From Bacteroidota bacterium (lineage in GTDB: Bacteria; Bacteroidota; Bacteroidia; UKL13-3): 64,000 nt of DNA. Positions 26,311 through 37,110 of this stretch are shown here, piece after piece. Below the pieces are notes generated by a model. It was not told the origin of the DNA and searched no databases. It saw only the letters and a list, made by a program, of their open reading frames with translations. Numbering within the stretch: position 1 is the stretch's first letter; each line of letters begins with the position of its first letter. Where the stretch lies: positions 1 to 64,000 of the forward strand of contig CANHGM010000010.1 of NCBI GenBank assembly GCA_947460345.1. Reading direction: 5' to 3'. A program made the position numbers and the translations under genes.

Positions 26311-28022
26311 AAAAACAAAAGCAATTATTGTTTTTTATATTTCTAAATCTAACTATTTCGGTTGGTTTTGGTCAAAAAAATGAATCATTACCTATTGAAG
26401 AAAATAAGAGATTAGATTTAGATCAACATTTTTTTGATGGGACCAAAAACAAAATGCTTGGTAATAATGATTTAGCTGAGTTAGAATTTAGTAAATGTGT
26501 TGAAATTTATGCAAAGCATCATGCAAGTTTATACATGCTTGGATGTATCTGTTTTGATAAAAAAGAAATATCAAGGTCTCTAGAATATTTAAATCTTGCT
26601 GTTTTATATGACCCCAATAATAGTTGGTATTGGGATAAGTTAATAGATATATACAAAATCATTAATAAGTTTGACCAAGTAGCAATATGTTATGATAAGC
26701 TAACAGTTATGCATCCTAATGATAAATTGATGTATAAAAATGCAGCAACCTTTTGGTATGTTTCAGGGAACACTAATAAAGCCATAAAAACATATTTAAA
26801 ATGCGAAAAAAATCTTGGAATATCAGAAGAAGTTTCTTTAGAATTAGAGAGAATATATTTAAATAAAAAACAGCCAGAGAAAGCAATTAAGCAATTAAAA
26901 AAATTAGAAAAAAGCGATCCTACAAATATAAAATATTTAGGATTACTAGCTGATTTATATTTAGACTTAGGTTTTGAAATGGAAGCATTAACTATCTATC
27001 AAAACATATTAACTAAAGATCCAAATAATGGCTTGGCACATTTTGCTTTAGCAGATTATTTTTACAGCAAAAAAGATATAGTAAATAGCCACAATCACAC
27101 CTCAAGTGGTTTAAAAGATCAAAGGGTAAATGTTTCTCAAAAGATTTCAATGCTACAAGAAAAAACTAATGAAGTATTGAACAACAAGTATTCAAAAAAC
27201 TACTTACTTGAATATTTCGATATACTAGAAACTTTGTATCCTGAAGAGCAAGAAATTTATCTAAGTCATGCCAATTTTATGATTAAAACAGGAAAGGCAG
27301 TTGAATCAATTCCTTTACTTGAAAAATGTTTAGACCTTGGTAATAGTTCAGAAGAGTTATTGTCGCAATTGGTTCAATACGATTATAAATCTAAGAACTA
27401 CGAAAAACTAGCATTACATTCAGCCATAGGAAATGAACTATATCCTCAGCTACCATTTTTTTATTATTACCATTCGACAGCGTTAACTAGGTTAGGTGAA
27501 TACAACCAGGCATTGGAAATAGCTAGACAAGGATTAGAGGTTTCAATATTTGAACCATTGATTACATCTCAATTATTAAAGTCGTTAGGCAATGCTGCAT
27601 TTCAGTTAAAAAAGAACAGTTTGACAGACAGTTCATATCAATCGGCTTATAGTATTGATTCGTTTGACATAACCTTGTGTAATAATTATGCATATTATTT
27701 AGCAACCGTAAACAAAGATTTAGAAAAAGCTGAATTTATGTCAAACAGAGCATTAAATAGAAACCCTGACAATGCAAACTATGCGGATACCTATGGTTGG
27801 GTTTTGTTCAAAATGGGCAAATATGAAGCTGCAGAGCAATATTTAAATTCAGCTGTAAATAAAGACCCAGACAATGCTTCGTTTTTAGAACATTTAGGTG
27901 ATAATCATTGGAAGCTTGGCAAAACAGCAGAAGCAATAAAACTTTGGAAAGAAGCATCAACCAAGCAGGGAGGATCAAATTTATTAGAAAGAAAAATTAA
28001 AGAACAAAAATTGGTAGAATAA
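26304..28022 (+). CDS. Secreted or periplasmic tetratricopeptide-repeat protein
   Basis: A 572-residue protein with an N-terminal signal (LLFFIFLNLTISVGFG) and about ten TPR units across the length; the clearest are AELEFSKCVEIYAKHHASLYMLG, a central FEMEALTIYQNILTKDPNNG and the C-terminal KYEAAEQYLNSAVNKDPDNA. TPR arrays act as protein-binding scaffolds. In Bacteroidota a gene like this beside dut and a sugar nucleotidyltransferase is often seen, but its partner is unknown. It overlaps the nucleotidyltransferase stop, suggesting coupled translation. Confidence 0.82.
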   Translation: MLKKQKQLLFFIFLNLTISVGFGQKNESLPIEENKRLDLDQHFFDGTKNKMLGNNDLAELEFSKCVEIYAKHHASLYMLGCICFDKKEISRSLEYLNLAVLYDPNNSWYWDKLIDIYKIINKFDQVAICYDKLTVMHPNDKLMYKNAATFWYVSGNTNKAIKTYLKCEKNLGISEEVSLELERIYLNKKQPEKAIKQLKKLEKSDPTNIKYLGLLADLYLDLGFEMEALTIYQNILTKDPNNGLAHFALADYFYSKKDIVNSHNHTSSGLKDQRVNVSQKISMLQEKTNEVLNNKYSKNYLLEYFDILETLYPEEQEIYLSHANFMIKTGKAVESIPLLEKCLDLGNSSEELLSQLVQYDYKSKNYEKLALHSAIGNELYPQLPFFYYYHSTALTRLGEYNQALEIARQGLEVSIFEPLITSQLLKSLGNAAFQLKKNSLTDSSYQSAYSIDSFDITLCNNYAYYLATVNKDLEKAEFMSNRALNRNPDNANYADTYGWVLFKMGKYEAAEQYLNSAVNKDPDNASFLEHLGDNHWKLGKTAEAIKLWKEASTKQGGSNLLERKIKEQKLVE

Positions 28023-28060
28023 TGTTATTAAAATTATGAGCAAGTTTTTACCTTAAATAG

Positions 28061-28068
28061 TAGCTTTG
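28061..28068 (+). promoter_or_regulatory. TAnnTTTG box before korA
   Basis: TAGCTTTG lies 34 bases before the korA start and fits the -7 consensus. No clear -33 TTG. Confidence 0.35.
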
Positions 28069-28102
28069 CTTCTTATTTTACCTATTATAAAATAGCTATT
28101 CA

Positions 28103-29947
28103 ATGAGTAACGAAAATATAACAAAAGAATCTGTAGTTATTAGATTTGCAGGTGATTCAGGAGATGGAATGCAATTGACTGGAACCCAGTTCACCAATAC
28201 AGCAGCATTATTTGGAAATGATTTATCAACTTTTCCTGATTTTCCAGCTGAGATACGTGCTCCATTGGGAACCACTGCAGGAGTTTCAGGATTTCAAATT
28301 CATTTCGGATCGAACAAGATAAACACCCCAGGTGATGAATGTGATGTGTTAGTAGTGATGAATGCAGCAGCCTTAAAGGTTAATATAAAACAACTAAAAA
28401 AAGGTGGAACTATTATCGTAAACACTGATGGTTTTGATAATAAAAATTTAAGATTAGCAAATATTGCTGATGAAGATAATCCATTAGAAAATGGAAGTTT
28501 AGATTGGTATGATGTAAAAAAAATAGATGTTACAAAAATTACTAGGGCAACTTTGTCAGAAAGTGGTTTAAGTACGAAAGAAATAGACCGTTCTAAAAAC
28601 ATGTTTGTTCTAGGTTTGATTTATTGGATGTACAATAGAGATATGGGGTTGACTGAGGAATTTATCAAATCTAAATTTAAAAAGAAAGAAACCATTGCAG
28701 ATGCCAATATTAAACTTTTAAGAGCAGGATACAACTATGGTGAGACTACTGAAACATTTAACAGTAGATATTCAGTAGAAAAAGCTCAAATGGCTCCTGG
28801 AGTATACAGAGGCATTATGGGCAATCAAGCATTGGCATATGGTTTAATTGCAGCATCACATCAAGCCGAACTGCCAATTTTTTTAGGCACATACCCTATT
28901 ACACCCGCAAGTGATATTTTACATGAACTTTCAAAATACAAAAATTTTGGCGTAAGAACATTTCAGGCTGAAGATGAGATAGCAGGAATATGTGCCGCTA
29001 TAGGTGCCGCTTATGGTGGAAGCATTGGTATTACTACATCATCAGGGCCAGGAATAGCTTTAAAAACAGAAGCTATTGGTTTGGCAACCATGCTTGAACT
29101 TCCTTTAGTAATTGTGAATGTTCAACGTGGAGGTCCATCTACAGGATTGCCTACAAAAACAGAACAAGCAGATTTACTTCAAGCACTTTATGGAAGAAAT
29201 GGTGAATGCCCTGTGGTTGTTATAGCTGCCTCTACGCCAAGCGATTGTTTTTATCAAGCATTTGAAGCAGTTAGAATATCATTACAACATATGATTCCTG
29301 TTATTTTGTTAAGTGATGGATATATAGCAAATGGAGCTGAACCTTGGAAATTTCCTCAAACATCAGATCTACCAAAAATAAATATTGAATTTGCTAAAAG
29401 CATAACAGATGGATCTAAATATATGCCTTATTCACGAGATGAAAAATTAACAAGACCATGGGCTGTACCGGGTACTGCGGGTTTAGAGCATAGAATTGGT
29501 GGTTTAGAAAAACAAAACATCACTGGAAATATTAGTTATGATCCAGAAAATCATGAATTTATGACTAATCTAAGAGCTGAGAAAGTAGCTAAAGTGGCTG
29601 ATTATATAGGAAATCAAACTATAGATCAAGGTGCAGAATCAGGTGAATTATTGATTTTAGGTTGGGGTTCAACTTATGGTGCAATTAAAACTGCAGTTAA
29701 TCAATTATTAGAAGAAGGTTATAGTGTTTCTCATTCACATCTGAAATATATAAATCCGATGCCTCACAACTTAGGAGATTTATTGAAGAACTATAAAAAA
29801 GTTTTAATTCCAGAAATGAATAGTGGGCAACTGATTAAAATAATTAGAGATAAATATTTAATAGATGCTCAAGGTTTAAATAAAGTTCAAGGTATGCCAT
29901 TTAACACTATTGAGATTATTTCAAAGGTTAAAGAACTTTTAAAATAG
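28103..29947 (+). CDS. korA: 2-oxoacid:acceptor (ferredoxin) oxidoreductase subunit alpha
   Basis: A 614-residue fused alpha subunit. The gamma domain comes first ([17 protein letters not shown], then [16 protein letters not shown]). The pyrimidine-binding domain follows ([65 protein letters not shown]). With the beta subunit it forms 2-oxoglutarate:ferredoxin-type oxidoreductase, converting 2-oxoacids to acyl-CoA. The gene is complete, but the usual downstream korB is absent: 64 bases on lies the convergent kup gene. Either korB is elsewhere or the pair has been broken. Confidence 0.92.
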   Translation: MSNENITKESVVIRFAGDSGDGMQLTGTQFTNTAALFGNDLSTFPDFPAEIRAPLGTTAGVSGFQIHFGSNKINTPGDECDVLVVMNAAALKVNIKQLKKGGTIIVNTDGFDNKNLRLANIADEDNPLENGSLDWYDVKKIDVTKITRATLSESGLSTKEIDRSKNMFVLGLIYWMYNRDMGLTEEFIKSKFKKKETIADANIKLLRAGYNYGETTETFNSRYSVEKAQMAPGVYRGIMGNQALAYGLIAASHQAELPIFLGTYPITPASDILHELSKYKNFGVRTFQAEDEIAGICAAIGAAYGGSIGITTSSGPGIALKTEAIGLATMLELPLVIVNVQRGGPSTGLPTKTEQADLLQALYGRNGECPVVVIAASTPSDCFYQAFEAVRISLQHMIPVILLSDGYIANGAEPWKFPQTSDLPKINIEFAKSITDGSKYMPYSRDEKLTRPWAVPGTAGLEHRIGGLEKQNITGNISYDPENHEFMTNLRAEKVAKVADYIGNQTIDQGAESGELLILGWGSTYGAIKTAVNQLLEEGYSVSHSHLKYINPMPHNLGDLLKNYKKVLIPEMNSGQLIKIIRDKYLIDAQGLNKVQGMPFNTIEIISKVKELLK

Positions 29948-30011
29948 AACGATCAGCAATAGGATAATTAACTAATTATTTATTTAATATATAATCTAAA
30001 TAAATTTTTAT

Positions 30012-31955
30012 TTAGGTTACCCTAATCATTTTAACATTTTTAGGCTGTGAAATGATAAGTGGGACATTCTCAACTTGAACTACACTATTGTCTAATCCGA
30101 AAGCTCTGACTGTAGGTAAGCTTAATTTTTTCAGTAAGAAATATATATCTAATATATAATCATCAAAGAAAGGAAGATCATTATCATAACTTAAAAAACG
30201 TTCGAATATGATAAATTGAAAATCGCCAGCCATTTGATATTTTCTTAATGACTCATGTCTGCTGGTAATATCCACTTCACCATTTTTTACTAATTCATCT
30301 ATAACTTTTCTGAAGTATATATTGATTTTTTGTTCAACTCTAAAACCAAGGTTAAAGTCTATTCGAATAAATTTACCTTTAATTAAATGGGTAACTTTGT
30401 ATTCGATTGTATGAGGTTCATCAGATACATTTACATGCAGTAACCAATAAGTATCAGCTCTTTTAGGTCGTTTTTTGAAAATACTGTTAATGATTTTAGC
30501 TTCTAAAAGATTACTGTAATTTGCGTTGGTAAGAAAGACTAAATTACCAGCATATTTAGGAATGGTTTCATCTTTCATCAATTCTTCAATCATAGGTAAG
30601 TATTTATTTACATCATTAAAATGTATATATCTACGTTGAATTTGTTTGGCTTTATTCCATATATACATAACCAAAAACAATGCTGCAGCAATAACTAAAG
30701 TTACATATCCGCCATGTTTAAATTTGCTTAGGTTAGCTATTAAAAAAGTAATCTCAAGTGATAAAAATGTAAAGAGTAAAACGCCAATCAATAACTTATT
30801 TACATTTTTCATGATAAGCCAAGATGTGAGCAAAACTGTAGTCATGAGCATAGTAAGCGTTATGGCTAGTCCATATGCAGCTTCCATTTTACTGGATTCT
30901 TTAAAATAAAAAACCACGGCTATACAACCCACCCAAAGTAGCATATTGATACTAGGAACATATAATTGACCACGATGAACAGTTGGATATTTAATGCCTA
31001 CTTTAGGCCAAAAGTTAAGTCTGGTAGCCTCACTTATTAATGTAAACGAACCACTTATAAGAGCCTGACTGGCAATAATGGCAGCTAAAGTTGCTATAAT
31101 AATACCAGAAAACAAAAACCATTGAGGCATAATTGAGAAGAATGGGTTATCGCTATATGGTTGATTGTTGTGTTCCATTAACCAAGCAGCCTGTCCAAAA
31201 TAGTTTAATACTAAACTTGTTTTAACATAAACCCAAGTAATACGGATGTTGATTTTTCCGCAATGACCTAAGTCACTATATAAAGCTTCAGCACCAGTGG
31301 TACATAAAAAAACAGCTCCTAACAGCCAAAAACCTTGAGGATAATTTGCTAATAAATCATAAGCATAATAAGGATTTAATGCTTTTAATATTTCGATATG
31401 TTTTAAAATTTGAACACCACCTAAAACAGCTAGCATAGAAAACCAAACCAACATTAAAGGACCGAAAGCCTTTCCTACCAAAGTAGTTCCCCACCTCTGC
31501 ATCATAAAAACTAAAGAAATAATAACAACAATTATTGGAATAGTATCAATATTAGGATATTTAATTTGAAGTCCTTCGATAGCTGAGGCAACAGAAATAG
31601 GAGGTGTTATAAAACCATCAGCCAATAATGTGCAACCACCAATAATAGCAGGCAAATACAACCATTTCTTATTTCTTCTGACTAAAGCAAAAAGTGAAAA
31701 AATTCCACCTTCACCATTGTTGTCAGCTCTTAAAGTTAAGATTATATATTTTAAAGTTGTTTGTAAGGTTAATGTCCAAAAGATACATGAAACACCACCC
31801 AATACAAGTTGTTCATTAATAACACCACCACCTTCATGAATGATCGCTTTTAATACATATAAAGGCGATGTACCAATATCTCCATATATTATTCCTAAAG
31901 TGATTAATAAAGTTCCAAATGAAAACTTATTGATATGCCCGTGTTTTTGATCCAT
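30012..31955 (-). CDS. kup: KUP/HAK/KT family potassium uptake protein
   Basis: A 647-residue inner-membrane protein with about twelve transmembrane helices and a long cytosolic tail from residue ~450. Family signatures: LGIIYGDIGTSPLYVLKA near residue 17, ADNNGEGGIFSLFAL near 78 and LADGFITPPISVASAIEGL near 112. It imports potassium with protons. The stop lies inside a short palindrome shared with the convergent korA region. Confidence 0.95.
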   Translation of the reverse strand: MDQKHGHINKFSFGTLLITLGIIYGDIGTSPLYVLKAIIHEGGGVINEQLVLGGVSCIFWTLTLQTTLKYIILTLRADNNGEGGIFSLFALVRRNKKWLYLPAIIGGCTLLADGFITPPISVASAIEGLQIKYPNIDTIPIIVVIISLVFMMQRWGTTLVGKAFGPLMLVWFSMLAVLGGVQILKHIEILKALNPYYAYDLLANYPQGFWLLGAVFLCTTGAEALYSDLGHCGKINIRITWVYVKTSLVLNYFGQAAWLMEHNNQPYSDNPFFSIMPQWFLFSGIIIATLAAIIASQALISGSFTLISEATRLNFWPKVGIKYPTVHRGQLYVPSINMLLWVGCIAVVFYFKESSKMEAAYGLAITLTMLMTTVLLTSWLIMKNVNKLLIGVLLFTFLSLEITFLIANLSKFKHGGYVTLVIAAALFLVMYIWNKAKQIQRRYIHFNDVNKYLPMIEELMKDETIPKYAGNLVFLTNANYSNLLEAKIINSIFKKRPKRADTYWLLHVNVSDEPHTIEYKVTHLIKGKFIRIDFNLGFRVEQKINIYFRKVIDELVKNGEVDITSRHESLRKYQMAGDFQFIIFERFLSYDNDLPFFDDYILDIYFLLKKLSLPTVRAFGLDNSVVQVENVPLIISQPKNVKMIRVT

Positions 31956-32087
31956 TATTTTTAAAGTAGTAGAGCCTTAAATATTAGGGGTTATTTGAGA
32001 AAATTAAATTATAATACATTGCTAAAAACGATGGCAAATGTAGTATTTTTTCACACAAAAAGAATTAATTTTATATATTTTGTTTAG

Positions 32088-32837
32088 TTACAATTTTACT
32101 ATTGGATAATCTATAGGGTAAGAGGTTAAATCTTCAACAATAGTTTTTAAAATTGCGTAATTTTTATACCATTTTTTATCCGCTGGGATTATTTTCCAAG
32201 GAACAGCATTAGAACAATTTTCGAAAATATTTTCATATACTTTTTTATACTCATGATGCTGAGCTATAGCAGCTATGTCTTCTTTTTGATACTTCCAACG
32301 TTTATGTAAATCAGTTTTTCTGTCTTCTAACCTTTTGAGTTGTTCTTCATGAGAAACGTGTAAATAGTATTTTAAAATAATGGTATTGTCATCAGTTAAG
32401 CCTTTTTCAAATGCATTAATTTCTTCACATCTAGCTAATATTTTTTTTTCAGTTAAATTTCCTAATACAGCCGGTACTAAAATATCTTCATAATGTGATC
32501 GATTAAAAATTTGAATCATGCCTTTTTCAGGACAATTTTTATTAATACGCCATAAAAAATGATGACCTAATTCTTCTTCGTTAGGCGATTTAAATGATTT
32601 AACCATACATCCTGCTGGATTTACTCCAGAAAACACATTTTTAACTGCTCCGTCTTTGCCTGAAGCGTCCATACCTTGAAGGACGATTAATACAGCAAAT
32701 TTTCTTTGTGCATATAACTTATTTTGAATATCAGAAAGTTTTTTTATTAAAACTTCATTTTCTTTTTCAATATTTTCTTTATTAAATCCATCTGAAGGAA
32801 CAGTAGATATCGAATCTAAGTTGATTTTTTCTGACAT
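32088..32837 (-). CDS. PPK2-family polyphosphate kinase
   Basis: A 249-residue kinase: Walker A LQGMDASGKDGAVKNVFSG near residue 55, Walker B region IQIFNRSHYEDILVP and lid module DRKTDLHKRWKYQ. PPK2 enzymes transfer phosphate between polyphosphate and AMP, ADP or NDPs. The class (I, II or III) was not resolved; a single domain with this length fits class I or III. It lies 43 bases downstream of cysS on the same strand. Confidence 0.92.
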   Translation of the reverse strand: MSEKINLDSISTVPSDGFNKENIEKENEVLIKKLSDIQNKLYAQRKFAVLIVLQGMDASGKDGAVKNVFSGVNPAGCMVKSFKSPNEEELGHHFLWRINKNCPEKGMIQIFNRSHYEDILVPAVLGNLTEKKILARCEEINAFEKGLTDDNTIILKYYLHVSHEEQLKRLEDRKTDLHKRWKYQKEDIAAIAQHHEYKKVYENIFENCSNAVPWKIIPADKKWYKNYAILKTIVEDLTSYPIDYPIVKL

Positions 32838-32880
32838 ATATAAGTTTAAATATGACTATGCTTTATAGTTTTATTAATGG

Positions 32881-34383
32881 TTATTTTAAATCCCAAGAAC
32901 TGCTCTCTTTAGCATCTTTAATCACTATACCTAAAGCATCCATTTTATCTCTAATTAAATCACTTGTTGAAAAATCTTTATTTGATTTAGCTTGGTTTCT
33001 TATTTCTAATAAAACATCCATAACTCCGCTTAATTTATCATTGCTTGCGTTGTTTTCAGTTTTTAGTCCAAAAATTTCTTCAATATATATTTGAAATTGG
33101 GTTTGCATCAATTGTATGGTCATTCTATCAATTGCATGTTGAGATATTTGACCACCTTTTAAAGAATTAATAATTGGAACCAATTCAAACATATATGAAA
33201 GCACTTTGGCTGTATTCAAATCTTCGTTTATGGCTTCTTCAAAGTTTTGTAACAACTTGTTTACCTGAGTTTTTAATTCTAAATCATTAGCTGTTTCAGA
33301 CCATTGGTTGGTATTAAAAGATTGTAAAGTGGCAAATGCTGACATTAATCTTTTTAACCCTTTATCAGCTGCTTGTAACGCTTCATTTCCAAAATCTAAA
33401 GTACTTCTATAATGTGTTTGTAAAATAAAGAACCTGATAGTCATTGGGCTATAGGCTTGGTCTAACAATGAATGGTTGCCTGAAAACATTTCAGTTAGTT
33501 TTATCACATTGTTATATGATTTACCCATCTTTCTACCATTGATGGTTATCATATTGTTATGCATCCAATATTTAACGGGCATATGTCCATTGCATACGGT
33601 ACTTTGAGCAATTTCACATTCGTGATGAGGAAACTGTAAATCCATTCCACCACCATGAATGTCAAATGTTTTACCTAAATATTTGTTACTCATAGCCGAA
33701 CATTCTATATGCCAACCAGGGAAACCTTCACCCCAGGGACAAGGCCAACGCATAATATGTTCAGGAGGTGCTGATTTCCATAAGGCAAAATCTGCTTTAT
33801 TTTTTTTCTCTTCTTGGTTGTCAAGTTCTCTAGTAGAATCTAATTGGTCATCTAAATTTCTGCCACTTAATATTCCATAAGGAAAACCTTTAACACTGAA
33901 ATCAACATTATATTTTTCTACATCAAAATAGACAGAACCATTTTTTTCATATGCATACCCATCGGCAATTATTTTTTTAATCATCTCAATTTGCTCTATT
34001 ATATGTCCGGTAGCAGTTGGTTCTATAGAAGGTTCTAAGCAATTAAATTCTTTCATAGCCCAATGAAACAAATTGGTATATTTCTGAACCAATTCCATTG
34101 GCTCTAATCTTTCGAGCAAAGCTTTTGAAGCAATTTTATCTTCAGCTTCTCTTCCCTCCTCTTCAAAATGACCAGCATCAGTTATATTTCTAACATACCT
34201 TACTTTGAATCCTAAAAAAGTAAGATATCTATTTAATATATCAAAAGTTATATATGGTCTTGCATGCCCCAAATGACTTTCACCGCTTACTGTTGGTCCG
34301 CATACATATAATCCTACATATGGAGCATTAATAGCTGTAAAAACTTCGAGTTTTCGAGTTAACGAGTTATATATTTTTAACAC
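32881..34383 (-). CDS. cysS: Cysteinyl-tRNA synthetase
   Basis: A 500-residue class I synthetase: [20 protein letters not shown] (first zinc cysteine and the HIGH-type motif as HLGH), [14 protein letters not shown] and [11 protein letters not shown] (remaining zinc ligands), and the KMSKS-type loop [12 protein letters not shown]. It charges tRNA-Cys. The C-terminal helical domain is present. The length is normal. Transcribed with a downstream PPK2 gene and preceded by a small secreted-protein gene. Confidence 0.96.
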   Translation of the reverse strand: MLKIYNSLTRKLEVFTAINAPYVGLYVCGPTVSGESHLGHARPYITFDILNRYLTFLGFKVRYVRNITDAGHFEEEGREAEDKIASKALLERLEPMELVQKYTNLFHWAMKEFNCLEPSIEPTATGHIIEQIEMIKKIIADGYAYEKNGSVYFDVEKYNVDFSVKGFPYGILSGRNLDDQLDSTRELDNQEEKKNKADFALWKSAPPEHIMRWPCPWGEGFPGWHIECSAMSNKYLGKTFDIHGGGMDLQFPHHECEIAQSTVCNGHMPVKYWMHNNMITINGRKMGKSYNNVIKLTEMFSGNHSLLDQAYSPMTIRFFILQTHYRSTLDFGNEALQAADKGLKRLMSAFATLQSFNTNQWSETANDLELKTQVNKLLQNFEEAINEDLNTAKVLSYMFELVPIINSLKGGQISQHAIDRMTIQLMQTQFQIYIEEIFGLKTENNASNDKLSGVMDVLLEIRNQAKSNKDFSTSDLIRDKMDALGIVIKDAKESSSWDLK

Positions 34384-34401
34384 AATCTTATTTGTTAGTA
34401 T

Positions 34402-35130
34402 TTATATTTTATCTAATTCCTTTTTTTGTTCCTCAGTTAATGATTCACCTGATTTTTGTTTCAAATCATTCAACGCTTTATGCAAAGCATTTTTTTGTTC
34501 TTCATTTATTTTAAGTCCTTTGCAAGCAACTGTATATTCTTTGCATGTTTGAAAGGCATCGCTGAACAGCTCTATATTTACATTAGACTGAATTATATTT
34601 ATATATAAATCAACTTTATTTTGATCGCCTTTTGTAATATAGTTTTTCAATAAGTTACCATATTTTATTGTATATATATCTTTGTGGCATTCAATGGTGT
34701 TATAATATAGAAGCCATAAAGTCTTGGTAAATGTAGTGTCGTATTGAGTTTTATTGATATCTTTTTGATTGTAAGTATCAAATTTATTTGCAGGAACAAA
34801 TAAATCGAAAGTGTTTACATATATATCACAAATTTCTCTACTTTTATTTAAAGCTTCTAAAAGTTCAGATTCAAGCAACCAACTGTGCAAAGTAAAATAA
34901 GAGTTTTTTAATTTGTTATGCTCTTGCGTGTTAAGTAGGTTATAAAAAATTTGACCCGCTTCATGATAACTAGTCACTGTTTTAGAAAAGATTTCTTGAG
35001 TATAAGTTGGATACAACCTTTGTTCGGTTTCTTTAGCTATTTCTAATTTTCTCAAACCATCATCAAAGCTTTGTGCTTGAATAGATTGAAAAATAAACAG
35101 TATAAAAAGAAATGATAAAACTTTAGGCAT
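34402..35130 (-). CDS. Secreted protein of unknown function
   Basis: A 242-residue protein with a signal peptide (LSFLFILFIFQSIQAQ). The rest is mainly helical with spaced tyrosines and leucines, possibly TPR-like, but I recognise no family. The C-terminus is charged (SLTEEQKKELDKI). It lies 18 bases upstream of cysS on the same strand, which may only reflect shared transcription. Confidence 0.6.
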   Translation of the reverse strand: MPKVLSFLFILFIFQSIQAQSFDDGLRKLEIAKETEQRLYPTYTQEIFSKTVTSYHEAGQIFYNLLNTQEHNKLKNSYFTLHSWLLESELLEALNKSREICDIYVNTFDLFVPANKFDTYNQKDINKTQYDTTFTKTLWLLYYNTIECHKDIYTIKYGNLLKNYITKGDQNKVDLYINIIQSNVNIELFSDAFQTCKEYTVACKGLKINEEQKNALHKALNDLKQKSGESLTEEQKKELDKI

Positions 35131-35215
35131 TGTATAGGTTCAAAAGAAATGAAAGGCAAAAATAGCAAAAAACTATTATAGCTACTATAATTTAAAGAAT
35201 ATATATTGTATTTTT

Positions 35216-36130
35216 CTAGATTCTTTCCATTACCATTAGCACATATTTTTTATTCTGTGCAAAAATAATGGGGTCAACTGTTTGAATGTTTTTATTGATT
35301 TTCGAATCTATAATAGGCAGGGCTTTAGATACTGCATAATATATACCTGGAGCTTTTGTTTTTATTTTATTAATGGCAAATTCTTTTACTGGCAAACCTA
35401 TTTGTGTAGCCCAGTGATGGACATATGCAATTGTAGGTAGTATATGTGGTGTAATGTCCTCTTGAAAAGAAATTTTGAATCCATACTTGGTTAACATTTC
35501 ATTAAAATACAACCAATTGTGGCCACTCTTCTCCCCTGCTTTGTCTATTTTAAAATAATCGCAAGCCACCCATTTGCCTCCTTGTTTCAATATTTTATCT
35601 ATCAAAGGAATTGATTTTTCTATATCAAGGTACTGTAGCGATTCAGAAGTTATAACTGTTCCAAAATTATTTAAAAATTTTTCTGAGTCTATGTCTTCAA
35701 ACTTTGATTGTAGTAATTGGTTTTTATATTTTTCTGTTATATGTTTGGCTTGATTTATATCTGGTGTTAAGCCAATGGCATTAAAATTATTTTTATTTAA
35801 AATAGCAAGCAAACCTCCCATACCACAACCAATATCTAATACTTGGTTTTCTTTATCAGTTATCAGTTCAACTAGTTTTTCACCATATCTATATTGGGCT
35901 TTATAGATCATGTTAATTGAAATATCAAGGGGATGAATGTCTTTGTTGTCAAAATAACCATAGTGTAAAAAGTCGCCTGGTAAAATTTGATGGTATAGTT
36001 TTAATTGAGTATCATCAAACACTCTAGCTACTCTTTTCCTATTTCTTTGGAGTTTTATTACTTGAAATAAATGATGAGGATATATAAATCTCTTTAAAAT
36101 AGTCGATACAATATTTTTTTTTGAACCCAT
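35216..36130 (-). CDS. SAM-dependent methyltransferase, cyclopropane-fatty-acid-synthase-like
   Basis: A 304-residue protein with a class I Rossmann methyltransferase core: motif I VLDIGCGMGGLLAIL near residue 97, then IGLTPDINQAKHI and FGTVITSESLQYL. The N-terminal part (RVARVFDDTQLKLYH, FLHYGYFD) resembles cyclopropane-fatty-acyl-phospholipid synthase and gamma-tocopherol-methyltransferase relatives. The substrate (lipid or small molecule) is not determinable. Divergent from the CPBP gene. Confidence 0.75.
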   Translation of the reverse strand: MGSKKNIVSTILKRFIYPHHLFQVIKLQRNRKRVARVFDDTQLKLYHQILPGDFLHYGYFDNKDIHPLDISINMIYKAQYRYGEKLVELITDKENQVLDIGCGMGGLLAILNKNNFNAIGLTPDINQAKHITEKYKNQLLQSKFEDIDSEKFLNNFGTVITSESLQYLDIEKSIPLIDKILKQGGKWVACDYFKIDKAGEKSGHNWLYFNEMLTKYGFKISFQEDITPHILPTIAYVHHWATQIGLPVKEFAINKIKTKAPGIYYAVSKALPIIDSKINKNIQTVDPIIFAQNKKYVLMVMERI

Positions 36131-36172
36131 AATGCAGCAAAGCTATTCAAAAATTACTTTATTTTGCAGTAA

Positions 36173-37084
36173 TTGAAAAAGATAATAGAACTTCTTAAAG
36201 ATTATTTTAATAAAACCTATCATTGGAGCTATTTAATATTATGTTTTACTTTTTGCATGTTAATGGTTTTAATGCAATACCATTATCATTTTCCTTATCG
36301 TTTTTTTAACACATATAGCAACACATATCAAGAATTTATTGGATATATTTTATTATATGGAACTTCATTTATTTTCCCTTTGCTTATACAACAATTGTTT
36401 TATCCTGTAATTGGTTCAAAACTAAATATTAAAGCTATTTTTTATATCATTACTATCATTATACTTTTTTCATTTAGGTCATACTTTTATGAATACCGAG
36501 ATTGGTTAAGTATTGAATTCTTTGAAAACACAAGTTATAGAAATGCCTTTGCTGACAATCTGTTCCAAGGTTTAGTCCTTTTCATACCCATATTATTCAT
36601 ATACTATATAACAAAGTCAAAAACTTCACATTATGGTTTATTTAAAAAACCCATTTCATTAAAGCCTTATTGGGTTATGTTGGTTATTATGGCTCCTGTT
36701 GTATATATAGCTTCTACACAAACAGATTTTCAAGCACAATATCCCAAATATTATAGTACTGCTAAACTTGGAAGTAAAGAGTATCAAGAGATTTTTTTAT
36801 TCGAACTCATTTATTTATTTGACTTTATTGTCATAGAATTATTTTTTAGAGGATTTGTCATATTATCATTAAAACCCATTTTAGGCAAACAAGCTATAAT
36901 GCCTATGGTGTGCATGTATGTTTCTATTCACCTTTGGAAACCAGCAGGCGAAACCATCAGTTCTTTTTTTGGTGGATTGTTATTGGGAATATTAGTTTAT
37001 AAAACAGAAAGTATTTGGGGAGGCATTATTGCCCATTGTGGAATTGCATTGCTCATGGAACTTTTTGGTAGCATTTATATATAA
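36173..37084 (+). CDS. CPBP-family intramembrane protease
   Basis: A 303-residue membrane protein with about eight predicted helices. The CPBP/Abi motifs are partly visible: a single-glutamate version of the first motif (VIELFFRGFVIL, instead of EExxxR), a histidine helix (MYVSIHLWKP) and the terminal GGIIAHCGIALLMEL. Such proteins are Rce1-like glutamic proteases or relatives. The start is TTG at 36173 (MKKIIELL); no ATG is available upstream. The flippase gene starts 27 bases later. Confidence 0.7.
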   Translation: MKKIIELLKDYFNKTYHWSYLILCFTFCMLMVLMQYHYHFPYRFFNTYSNTYQEFIGYILLYGTSFIFPLLIQQLFYPVIGSKLNIKAIFYIITIIILFSFRSYFYEYRDWLSIEFFENTSYRNAFADNLFQGLVLFIPILFIYYITKSKTSHYGLFKKPISLKPYWVMLVIMAPVVYIASTQTDFQAQYPKYYSTAKLGSKEYQEIFLFELIYLFDFIVIELFFRGFVILSLKPILGKQAIMPMVCMYVSIHLWKPAGETISSFFGGLLLGILVYKTESIWGGIIAHCGIALLMELFGSIYI

Positions 37085-37093
37085 AGCTTTGGT

Positions 37094-37101
37094 TATATTT
37101 G
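37094..37101 (+). promoter_or_regulatory. TAnnTTTG box before the flippase gene
   Basis: TATATTTG ends nine bases before the ATG at 37111; no -33 TTG at good spacing. A possible near-leaderless start. Confidence 0.33.
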
Positions 37102-37110
37102 CTTTGTAAA

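Noticed and set aside
29996-30015. Palindrome between korA and kup as a terminator
   Set aside because: The 9-bp arms are almost all A-T with only a 2-base loop, and no G-C clamp; stability would be low.
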